Source: Trebonia sp. (GTDB lineage: Bacteria > Actinomycetota > Actinomycetes > Streptosporangiales > Streptosporangiaceae). Taken from it: 33,515 nucleotides of DNA. Shown here piece by piece: positions 1 through 6,185 of this stretch. How positions within the stretch are numbered: the first letter of the stretch is position 1; each line of letters opens with the position of its first letter. Where the stretch lies: assembly GCA_030038035.1 (NCBI GenBank), contig JASHPP010000289.1:1-33515 (forward strand), given 5' to 3'. Made by a program: the position numbers and the translations under genes. Under the pieces are notes generated by a model. That model was not told the DNA's origin. It saw only the letters and a program-made list of their open reading frames with translations, and made no database searches.

Positions 1-87
1 ACGCATACGATCCGCACGCTTGAGGCTGAGGGCCTCGTGTTCACTGTGCCGAGGCGGGGCATTTACGTATCACGAAAGCAGCAATAG
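1..87 (+). CDS. GntR-family regulator, C-terminal fragment (partial)
   Basis: The window opens inside this frame and only the last 28 residues are present, ending at TAG (85-87). The residues read TIRTLEAEGLVFTVPRRG, then IYVS, which is the end of a GntR winged helix: the recognition helix end (RTLEAEGLV) and the beta wing (RRGIYV). Stopping right after the wing means no effector domain follows. Small wing-only GntR proteins of this kind act as repressors in actinomycete integrative elements (the KorSA type), which suits the excisionase and integrase nearby. The identification of the domain is good; the specific role is inference. Confidence 0.7.
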   Translation, partial: THTIRTLEAEGLVFTVPRRGIYVSRKQQ

Positions 88-116
88 GCTCGCGTACTCG
101 CCGCGCCGTGCCCATG

Positions 117-833
117 TCAAGCTGTCTCCAGTTGTTCCGCGTAGTCTGCGGCTGTCTGTGCGATGTCACGCAGCGCCGCCGCAAGGTCGTCCCGGTCATC
201 GTCGGGGATGTGCTGCTTGTACTTGATCAAGTTCTCCAATCCCTGTGTCATCGAATCGGATATGGGGCTGAAGCGGCGCAGCATGTCGCGGGCCAGCTTC
301 GCCGCGAACACGCCGATATCGGGAGGGTCGGGTGGCGGCTGTTGCGCCGCCTTGTACGCTTTGGCGGCACGCAGGGCGCCCGCTTCAGTCAGTTCACCTT
401 TGGCTCGCGCTTCGACCTTGTGAGCCTCGTAGGTGGTATCAGGGAGGGAAGCGATGCGCTGGAACCTGGCCGCGCGCTCGCGCGATATTCCGGCATCTGT
501 GATGACCTCGGCATACCCCTTAGTGTCGCGATGAGTTGAAGGGGGATCTCCCCTCCCAAGGGCGCCCTTCTCGGCGGGAGTCATCCTAGGTATCTCCGCC
601 AGCGCTTTTCCTGCCTGCCGTTCCGCGTCCAACTTGAACTCAGCCCAGTCATTCTGAGCCTCCGCCGACAACTGCGCCTTCCGCGCAGCAACACGGATGA
701 TCTCCGCACGATCCACAAGACTCGTCAGCTCGGGAAGCGTGACCGCTTCCTCCAGCGCCGCCCTCGCCGCAGCGAGGAGCGTAGGGTGCTCAGCCTCGCT
801 TCCCGTACGAAGCGCTAGTTCCATTCCGGGCAT
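117..833 (-). CDS. Hypothetical element-borne protein, 238 aa
   Basis: I do not recognise a named family with certainty. The protein is soluble, charged and mostly helical, with Ala/Glu-rich stretches. A segment around residues 40-80 (RAEIIRVAARKAQLSAEAQN, then a WAEFKLDAERQAG run) resembles phage and integrative-element proteins of unknown function. A Pro-rich break (QQPPPDPPD) near residue 165 separates two helical parts. ATG at 833-831 follows an AAGGGAG ribosome site and lies one base after the TGA of the upstream gene, so the two are translationally coupled. The gene converges on the GntR fragment 29 bp away. GC and codon use are lower than in the chromosome to the right, as in the rest of the element. 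Confidence 0.7.
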   Translation of the reverse strand: MPGMELALRTGSEAEHPTLLAAARAALEEAVTLPELTSLVDRAEIIRVAARKAQLSAEAQNDWAEFKLDAERQAGKALAEIPRMTPAEKGALGRGDPPSTHRDTKGYAEVITDAGISRERAARFQRIASLPDTTYEAHKVEARAKGELTEAGALRAAKAYKAAQQPPPDPPDIGVFAAKLARDMLRRFSPISDSMTQGLENLIKYKQHIPDDDRDDLAAALRDIAQTAADYAEQLETA

Positions 834-834
834 G

Positions 835-1449
835 TCATCTCCCTTCTAGCTGACTGATTGCCATCCGTAGGATGTCTATAAGATCCTGACGCTCAGCAGC
901 GGTCAGACCGTCCGTTCGCACTGAGTCATAGAGCATGGCACCGATCGCCTTACCGGCACCGACCCAAGTTCGCCGCGCGTCTTCCGTCGACATGCTTTCC
1001 TCTGTGATGCCCCCAGTCGGGGCCACGATGGACGCTGGCGGCCTATCAGCCTGCGGCTGGTGTCCTTGTATGCCGGGCTTGCGTCCGGCGACTAGTTCGC
1101 GTGCTTCGCGGACGGTTTTGATCGTCTTGGCGAGCTTGGCGCGGTCAGGCTGCGCGGCAAGCGCGCGAGCCAGCGTCCAATTGTCGGACCGGTCCGACTT
1201 TTGCGGATATGCCTGCGCTATAGTGCGGTAGTCCTGAAGAGTATGGAAGTTGACGCCGATCTCTTCCGCGAACCGCTCCAGCGAATGCTCACCGTAATCA
1301 CAATCCACCTCACACGCAAGATCACCCAACTCCCACTGGAAACTCGCCGCCTTACGCCCGGCGGCAACTAGCTGTGCCCAGGAACGCCGTTGCACAATCT
1401 CGCCCGTCAAGGCATCATCTATTGCGGGTTCTTTAGACACCTCCTTCAA
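835..1449 (-). CDS. Hypothetical element-borne protein with possible helix-turn-helix, 204 aa
   Basis: First gene of a two-gene minus-strand unit with the 238-aa protein. Residues about 58-85 (ERFAEEIGVNFHTLQDYRTI) look like a helix-turn-helix, with a turn at GVNF, as found in phage or plasmid ParB-like and DUF3102-like proteins. The C-terminal third, after a Pro-rich linker, is acidic and helical. The start is uncertain. The TTG at 1449-1447 has GGGGAG 11 bases upstream, while a perfect AAGGAGG lies inside the first codons and no good in-frame start sits at the usual distance after it. DNA binding is inferred from the motif only, and no function can be given. Confidence 0.65.
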   Translation of the reverse strand: MKEVSKEPAIDDALTGEIVQRRSWAQLVAAGRKAASFQWELGDLACEVDCDYGEHSLERFAEEIGVNFHTLQDYRTIAQAYPQKSDRSDNWTLARALAAQPDRAKLAKTIKTVREARELVAGRKPGIQGHQPQADRPPASIVAPTGGITEESMSTEDARRTWVGAGKAIGAMLYDSVRTDGLTAAERQDLIDILRMAISQLEGR

Positions 1450-1575
1450 TTTCCGATCTGCTCCCCTTCTCGTGCCCTTTCCCGATAACCGCGATCTTCG
1501 ACTTTAACACGGAGCTACAGGGCCGCATAGGCGGCCTAGCGCCTAATGCCCCTAATGCCTCTCAAGTCATCTAGT

Positions 1576-1615
1576 TTTCGCTCAAGGCGAAACCCCTGCG
1601 CTCCAAGAGCGCGGG
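1576..1615 (-). terminator. Two adjacent stem-loops downstream of the lipoprotein gene
   Basis: Two hairpins lie side by side in the 169-bp gap. The first is CCTGCGCT/AGCGCGGG (1595-1602 with 1608-1615, one G-T pair, 5-base loop). The second is TTTCGC/GCGAAA (1576-1581 with 1587-1592, 5-base loop). They begin four bases after the lipoprotein stop codon, in the right place to end its transcript. There is no long T run, which is common in actinomycetes. Confidence 0.5.
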
Positions 1616-1618
1616 CGG

Positions 1619-2053
1619 TTAAGGGATAAGCGGCCCGATACTGCTCAGGTTGACAGGGTTCCCGCCGTCACTCGTGGGGACGGTTGTCGAACCGGAGACG
1701 CCCGTGAGGGACAGCGAATACCCGACGCGTGCAGTGGGCACGGTGATGGACCATGTGCCCGTGCAGGTGGCCTGAATGCGCGAGATATTAGGCTGCGGCT
1801 TACCTTTCCAGTGGATAGTCGCTGCCCCGGCTGAAATGTTGTCCACCTGCACCAAGACTTGCCATGACGAGTAGTTCCCCGAGAGGTTATCGGCGTTTTC
1901 CCATGTCTGGCAGGTTGCGGGCAATGCCATGCCGCCCATTAGTTCCACGTCGGTAAATGTACCGTGCAAGGTAGTTGTCCCTGAACCCCCGCATCCCGTG
2001 AGCATTAGCCCGGCCGCTATGAGAGCGGCAGCAGCAAGAGCAAAGGCGCGCAT
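1619..2053 (-). CDS. Small secreted lipoprotein of unknown function, 144 aa
   Basis: The N-terminus is a type II signal peptide: MRAF, a hydrophobic Ala/Leu core, then the lipobox LTGC with Cys21 as the predicted lipidated residue. The mature part is Gly/Ser/Thr-rich with two further Cys residues (about 48 and 96) that could form a disulfide, and it looks like a small beta domain. Signal peptidase II would cleave before Cys21 and the protein would sit on the outer face of the membrane. AAAGGGGGAG lies a few bases before ATG. It is the only obvious surface protein in the visible part of the element, so a role in exclusion or host-surface change is possible, but that is speculation. No homologous family was recognised. 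Confidence 0.75.
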   Translation of the reverse strand: MRAFALAAAALIAAGLMLTGCGGSGTTTLHGTFTDVELMGGMALPATCQTWENADNLSGNYSSWQVLVQVDNISAGAATIHWKGKPQPNISRIQATCTGTWSITVPTARVGYSLSLTGVSGSTTVPTSDGGNPVNLSSIGPLIP

Positions 2054-2336
2054 ATCTCCCCCTTTCTTGGGTGATGCGTGATGTTGACGCCCAGCATGTC
2101 AGCGGACTACATCATCTGAGGGAATGCGCCTGATTCGTTCCGCACTTGTACTGATCCCGTGATCGCTGCTGCCGTCCCGGCGTTCGCTTTGAGTGAAACC
2201 ATGAGACACGAGAGGCATTGGAGACAACAAGGTCACTAGCCGAAAGGCGCATCTTGTAATCCCGTGTTAGAGTCAAAGTAGCGGCAGTAGGCCTTTAGGA
2301 CCACTCCATTTGTTCCTTCAGAGCTAAGGAGGCACC
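2054..2336. promoter_or_regulatory. Divergent intergenic region, lipoprotein / small gene plus excisionase
   Basis: This 283-bp gap separates the minus-strand lipoprotein from the plus-strand small gene and xis-like pair, so promoters in both directions must lie here. It is AT-richer than its flanks. I could not assign convincing -10/-35 pairs. It ends with a perfect AAGGAGG (2326-2332) serving the TTG start at 2337. Confidence 0.35.
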
Positions 2337-2579
2337 TTGTCTAAGAGCAACACCCGTAAGTCACTGCGCAGCATAGGCCTGGATGCTCGCTGGTCTTCGC
2401 AAGATCAATGGTGGCTTGTCTATGGGCCATCTCTACCTCTGTTTGCTAGCTGTAGTGACGCTCTCCTCATGGGTAAATTCTTCAATGATCCAGACGTTCG
2501 TGCGTTCGCGGAGCTTGCCAGAAGAATTACTGAGAAGTACGTGCCAGCAGGCCACATTGAACAATGGGAAAAAGATTGA
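2337..2579 (+). CDS. Small hypothetical protein, 80 aa, upstream of xis-like gene
   Basis: Starts with TTG at 2337, chosen because a perfect AAGGAGG ends four bases upstream. The protein is small, soluble and aromatic, with a WSSQDQWWLVYGP stretch in the first half and a helical C-terminus (VRAFAELARRITEKY). I do not recognise a family. Its last 16 bases overlap the start of the excisionase-like gene in another frame, so the two are probably co-translated and this protein may share in regulation or excision. This is inferred from position only. Confidence 0.65.
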   Translation: MSKSNTRKSLRSIGLDARWSSQDQWWLVYGPSLPLFASCSDALLMGKFFNDPDVRAFAELARRITEKYVPAGHIEQWEKD

Positions 2580-2761
2580 CCGCGGGGGGTTCCAACCGTC
2601 TCCTATCCCTGCCCCATGCCGCAGAACTGCTAGACGTTCCCGTAAGACGGCTGCGGGATCATTGGAGGGATTGGAAGATTCCGGCCTTCAAGGTCGGCCG
2701 GGAACTCCGCATACGGGAACGTGACTTGTGGAATTGGGTGGAGACACAGAAGGCCGTCTAG
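2564..2761 (+). CDS. Excisionase-like helix-turn-helix protein (Xis/AlpA type), 65 aa
   Basis: Residues 13-60 form the short winged helix-turn-helix of the excisionase/AlpA group: SLPHAAELLDVPVRRLRDHW (helix, turn, recognition helix), then KIPAFKVGRELRIRERDLW, the wing with the usual K/R-V-G-R-x-x-R-I pattern, and a last helix ending WVE. Such proteins bend DNA at the attachment site and steer the tyrosine integrase toward excision, or act as element regulators. The ATG lies inside the end of the preceding gene and has no strong ribosome site of its own, which suggests translational coupling. It faces the integrase gene 85 bp away, a usual element arrangement. Confidence 0.85.
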   Translation: MGKRLTAGGSNRLLSLPHAAELLDVPVRRLRDHWRDWKIPAFKVGRELRIRERDLWNWVETQKAV

Positions 2762-2846
2762 ACGGCTCTAGGAGCCACGCAGAGACACGCAAAGGCCGGG
2801 AGGGTATTTCCTCTACCCGGCCTCTCTACGTGCCGCAGAATCGATT

Positions 2847-3929
2847 CTACGCGGCCATCAAAGCCGGGGCCGCCCATCGCGCGTTCATCATCGCGCGAGT
2901 CCTCTCCTGGCTATCCGGCATCGCATGAACGTACGTCTTAAGCGTGATGGACGGGTCCGCGTGACCGAGGACCGCTGACAGGTCAACGATGTTCATCCCC
3001 GACTCTAGGCACTCGGACGCAAACTGATGCCGGAGGCTGTGTGTCGTGAACCCCGCGATGCCAAGTGCCTTACATGCACGCGCGAACCGATCCGCAACGT
3101 TCCCGTATGGCGCGTACTTGGTAGACTTGCCTGGCATTAGCGGACCCTCCGGCATCCCCTTAACCATGTCCCAGATGAACTCCGGCACGGGGACATCGCG
3201 GAACTGTCCTCTCTGGCGCTTCTTGAGGGGAACGCGCTTCCGGCCGTCGCGTGATGCCTGCCACTTCAGCCGCAGCATCTTGCCGCCCTGGATAAAGTCA
3301 CTCTTCTCGATTCCGAGTGCCTCGCCTATCCGGAGGCCCATGCACCGTTGGAGCCAGACCGCGATACCGATACGCCCCGCCAGGAACTCGGCTTGCTCAT
3401 CGGTGATGAATACGAACCCGCCGTCCTCGGAGTCCTCTTCGGTCACTGTCTTCTGGGCTAGCTTGATCCCGGCCACGCGGTGACCCTCAAGCGTCCCGTT
3501 CTCCACAAGCGTGTCCAGGGTGTTGACGACGATTGCGCGCGCCTTGGAGCGCGAGACGTTGTTCAAGTCGATCATCGCCAGGTTGACCAGCTCGCGGGCG
3601 ATGTCCGGCATGGTGGCGGCCTCGCGCACCGTACGCCCCGCGTAGGCTGGCTTAACCCACTTCCGATAGACAGACATGTAGTCAGCCTTGGTGTGATCGT
3701 TGCGCCATGGCTGCGCGTTCAGCCACGTCTCGGCAGCATCATTAAACGGTCCCATGGCCGCCGTCAGGTCGATGTCCCGACCCTTATAGCGCTTGTCATG
3801 CTCTTGGTCGAATTGGAAGGCTTCGGCTTCCTTGCGCGTGGTGAACGACTTCTCACGCTGCTTATGGGCCACGTCACGGTAGCGGACTGTGTAAGGCTTG
3901 CGGGGGTTCTTGCCCTTGATGATCGCCAC
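2847..3929 (-). CDS. int: Site-specific tyrosine recombinase / integrase, 360 aa
   Basis: Phage-type integrase that would join the element to its attachment site. The N-terminal 60 residues form the arm-binding beta domain (YTVRYRD, REKSFTTRKEAEAFQ). A helical core-binding domain spans about 60-155 and the catalytic domain about 170-350. Catalytic residues are visible: Arg200 in CMGLRIGEALG, His297 and Arg300 in HSLRH, His323 in LGHAD, and the nucleophile Tyr333 in LKTYVHA. Length is normal for the family and the frame is intact. GTG at 3929 is used, with CAGGAG six bases upstream. As the last gene before high-GC chromosomal sequence, it marks this end of the element, with the attachment site expected just beyond its 5' side. 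Confidence 0.95.
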   Translation of the reverse strand: MAIIKGKNPRKPYTVRYRDVAHKQREKSFTTRKEAEAFQFDQEHDKRYKGRDIDLTAAMGPFNDAAETWLNAQPWRNDHTKADYMSVYRKWVKPAYAGRTVREAATMPDIARELVNLAMIDLNNVSRSKARAIVVNTLDTLVENGTLEGHRVAGIKLAQKTVTEEDSEDGGFVFITDEQAEFLAGRIGIAVWLQRCMGLRIGEALGIEKSDFIQGGKMLRLKWQASRDGRKRVPLKKRQRGQFRDVPVPEFIWDMVKGMPEGPLMPGKSTKYAPYGNVADRFARACKALGIAGFTTHSLRHQFASECLESGMNIVDLSAVLGHADPSITLKTYVHAMPDSQERTRAMMNARWAAPALMAA

Positions 3930-4080
3930 TGTAGGCTCCTGTCACTGCTCCCCTGTCAGCTAGCCTTAGTGGCTTCTCCTACTTCCATTATCCCACAGAA
4001 TCGGCCGCTGACTTTTGGCTGACATCCGGCGTGTCGTCCAGCGTTTGCGCTGGTGAAACGCCTATGGGAGCAATCGTTGC
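3930..4080. other. Putative integrase-side end of the element (attachment region)
   Basis: This non-coding stretch lies between the integrase start and the first high-GC codons of chromosomal character. It is relatively AT-rich. It contains a perfect 6-bp stem with a TTTG loop, CCAGCG/CGCTGG at 4038-4053. No tRNA or tRNA 3' end is visible, so the target is probably not a tRNA gene. The exact core site cannot be set because the other element end is outside the window. Composition suggests a boundary between about 4,055 and 4,110. Confidence 0.4.
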
Positions 4081-4420
4081 CTACTTATCCCGAACGATCC
4101 CGGCCGTCTGCCGCGGCCATGGCAACTGCCGCCGCGTGTCCCCGCCCGCGGACTCCGGCGGCGGGAGGCCGAGCAGGCGGGCAGCCCAGATCAGCTCTTC
4201 GGTGTCGGCGATGGCGTGCGGCGTCCAGCCTGACTCCCAGCCGTCGGCCGGGAGGGCCTCCAGGATGATCAGCGGCACCGGATCACAGTGCGCCCGTCGG
4301 CCAGCCGCGCGAGCCGAGCTCGTCGAGGAGCTGCGGGTCCGCCCCGCTCCACGGCAGCGCGTCCACGGCCGCGATGGCGATCGCCAGCCCGGCAGGCCAG
4401 TTTTCCGCGCCAGGCTTGCG
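4081..4420 (-). pseudogene. Remnant of a chromosomal gene, frameshifted and cut at the element boundary
   Basis: Just after pstB the minus strand has strongly GC3-biased codons in one frame (about 4,400 to 4,283: LAIAIAAVDALPWSGADPQ and onward, ending WPTGAL then TGA). The same style continues in a neighbouring frame (4,278 to about 4,095: PLIILEALPADGWESGWTPH and onward to LGLPPPES). The second frame then runs into lower-GC sequence and stops at 4,081. No start codon with a ribosome site precedes the first part. I read this as one decayed gene with a single frameshift, whose 3' end was replaced by element DNA. Alternatively a small real ORF could start at GTG 4278. No family was recognised. 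Confidence 0.4.
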
Positions 4421-4461
4421 CCGGGCAGCCGGCCCGGCTCGTTCTGGCTGACTATGGGCGA

Positions 4462-5274
4462 TCAGCCGAAGCGGCCGTGCACGTAGTCGGCGGTGCGCGG
4501 GTCCTGCGGGTCCTCGAATACCTGCTCGGTCGGGCCGGCCTCGACGATGCCGCCGGGGGTGCCCTCGGCGGCCAGGAAGAACGCGCAGTAGTGCGACACG
4601 CGCTGGGCCTGCTGCATGTTGTGGGTGACGATCACGATCGTGACCTGGGAGGAGACCTCGGCGATCGTCTCCTCGACGCGGCGCGTTGAGGTCGGGTCGA
4701 GCGCGGAGCACGGCTCGTCCATCAGCAGCACGTCCGGGGAGACGGCCAGCGACCTGGCGATGCACAGCCGCTGCTGCTGCCCGCCGGACAGCGACCCGCC
4801 AGGGGTGGACAGGCGGCGCCTGACCTCGTCCCACAGGCCCGCCCGGAGCAGGCAGGACTCGACGAGCGAGTCCTTGTCGCGGACCCTGATGCCGGCCAGC
4901 TTGAGGCCCGCGACCACGTTGTCGTAGATCGACATCGTGGGGAACGGGTTGGGCTTCTGGAACACCATGCCGATCCGGCGGCGGACCTGCTGCGGCCGCT
5001 GGCTCGGGTGGTAGATGTCCTGCCCGGCCAGCAGGACCTCGCCGGACAGCGCCGCGCCCGGGATCATCTCGTGCATCCGGTTGAGGATCCGCAGGAACGT
5101 CGACTTGCCGCAGCCGGACGGGCCGATCAGCGCCGTCACCGTGCCTGGTGCCATCTCAAGCGACACCTGCTGCAGGACCTTGTGCCTGCCGAACCAGGCG
5201 GAGACCCTGCGCGCCTCGAGCCCGACCAGGGGGGAATCCAGCGGCTGCGTGTGCGGGAATGCGATTTCAGTCAT
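4462..5274 (-). CDS. pstB: Phosphate ABC transporter ATP-binding protein PstB, 270 aa
   Basis: Cytoplasmic ATPase of the high-affinity phosphate importer, which works as a dimer on PstC/PstA. All ABC motifs are present: Walker [10 protein letters not shown] at residue 51, a Q-loop at [10 protein letters not shown] (103-112) typical of PstB, the signature LSGGQQQR (162-169), Walker B VLLMDEP (182-188) and the switch His218 in VTHNM. Length is normal. It is the last gene of the pstC-pstA-pstS-like-pstS-like-sortase-like-pstB run and starts 8 bp after the sortase-like gene. Placement at the end of the operon is usual for pst loci; having the sortase-like gene directly in front is not. Confidence 0.97.
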   Translation of the reverse strand: MTEIAFPHTQPLDSPLVGLEARRVSAWFGRHKVLQQVSLEMAPGTVTALIGPSGCGKSTFLRILNRMHEMIPGAALSGEVLLAGQDIYHPSQRPQQVRRRIGMVFQKPNPFPTMSIYDNVVAGLKLAGIRVRDKDSLVESCLLRAGLWDEVRRRLSTPGGSLSGGQQQRLCIARSLAVSPDVLLMDEPCSALDPTSTRRVEETIAEVSSQVTIVIVTHNMQQAQRVSHYCAFFLAAEGTPGGIVEAGPTEQVFEDPQDPRTADYVHGRFG

Positions 5275-5282
5275 CTGGGGCC

Positions 5283-6185
5283 TCAGTACAGGTTGGGGAG
5301 GAGGGCGGACAGGCTCTCGTACAGGTTCCAGAGGATCGCGAGCACGACGGGGACCGTGACCAGCCAGGCGGGCCAGCGGGCCCAGCGGGCCGCGGCGAGG
5401 CTGCCGGCAAGCGCCGCTGCCGCCAGCGCGATCGCCCAGGCCATCGACGGGATCAGCGCGTAGAAGTCGCGGCCGAGCGCGACCTCGGAGGCGCCGATCG
5501 CCGGCAGGCCGCCAGGCTCCGCCTGCGGGGTGGTGAGCAGCTTCGCCTCGACCTCGATGTAGTGTGCCGGCGCGATCCGCGAGTCGCCGGTGACCAGCAG
5601 GAGCTGGTTCGGGTAATCGGTGAACGGGACCGGCTTGCTGCTGTCGGACACCGCGATCACCTCATAGCGGGCCTGGCCCTCGCTGGCGATCGTCGTGATC
5701 AGGTCGCCCGGCCGCAGCAGCGGAACGTCGCTGAACGGGGCGCCGTACGTCGCCCGCCGTCCGAAGATCACCGAGATCCCGCCCTGCCCGGGCAGCGGGG
5801 TGTCCCGCAGGTGGCCCGGGCCGAGCGTCAGGTTCTCCGGGCTGGTGCCCTCCACGACGACCATGTTCGAGATGCCGATGGCCGGGATGTCGAGCAGCGC
5901 GACCGGGGCGCCCGCCGTGGTCGGGCCGGTCGGCGCGGTCGCCTGGCCCAGCTGGGACTGCAGTTCCGCGTACAGCGTGGTCTGCGCCCTGGCCTCCTGC
6001 ACTCCTGACAGGAAGTACAGGAAACCGACGAAGCCGAGGATCACCACCGCCAGCAGGGTCAGCGTCACCCCCGCGGAGCGGAGGGCGCCGCCAGGGGGGC
6101 GCGGCTTGCTCCCCCCTTCCTCCGGCTGGCCCGGAGGCGCCTGCGGCGCCACTGTGCCCGGTGCCTTGACGGCCTCGGTGGTCAC
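5283..6185 (-). CDS. Sortase-fold membrane protein lacking catalytic residues (pseudo-sortase), 300 aa
   Basis: Layout: Pro-rich cytoplasmic N-terminus, membrane helix at about 41-60, extracytoplasmic sortase-like domain at about 95-218, then two membrane helices (about 248-266 and 272-290). The domain carries class E/F-like landmarks: [32 protein letters not shown], and [20 protein letters not shown]. The catalytic His of the AGHR-type motif is Arg143 (FGRR, codon CGG at 5759-5757). The Cys of the TLxTC-type motif is Gly200 (LLLVTGDS, codon GGC at 5588-5586). The expected Arg near 208-209 reads His-Tyr. Transpeptidation therefore looks impossible, yet the frame is intact. The GTG start overlaps the previous stop (GTGA). 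It probably serves as a scaffold or binding domain for the neighbouring Pst proteins; this role is inferred from operon position. Confidence 0.85.
   Translation of the reverse strand: MTTEAVKAPGTVAPQAPPGQPEEGGSKPRPPGGALRSAGVTLTLLAVVILGFVGFLYFLSGVQEARAQTTLYAELQSQLGQATAPTGPTTAGAPVALLDIPAIGISNMVVVEGTSPENLTLGPGHLRDTPLPGQGGISVIFGRRATYGAPFSDVPLLRPGDLITTIASEGQARYEVIAVSDSSKPVPFTDYPNQLLLVTGDSRIAPAHYIEVEAKLLTTPQAEPGGLPAIGASEVALGRDFYALIPSMAWAIALAAAALAGSLAAARWARWPAWLVTVPVVLAILWNLYESLSALLPNLY

Noticed and set aside
3930..4110. tRNA gene as the integration target
   Set aside because: No cloverleaf, TPsiC-arm sequence or tRNA 3' end could be found in either strand of the junction.
5283..6185. Pseudo-sortase as a decayed pseudogene
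   Set aside because: There is no stop or frameshift, codon bias is kept, membrane helices are intact and overlaps with neighbours are preserved. The missing catalytic residues are clean substitutions.
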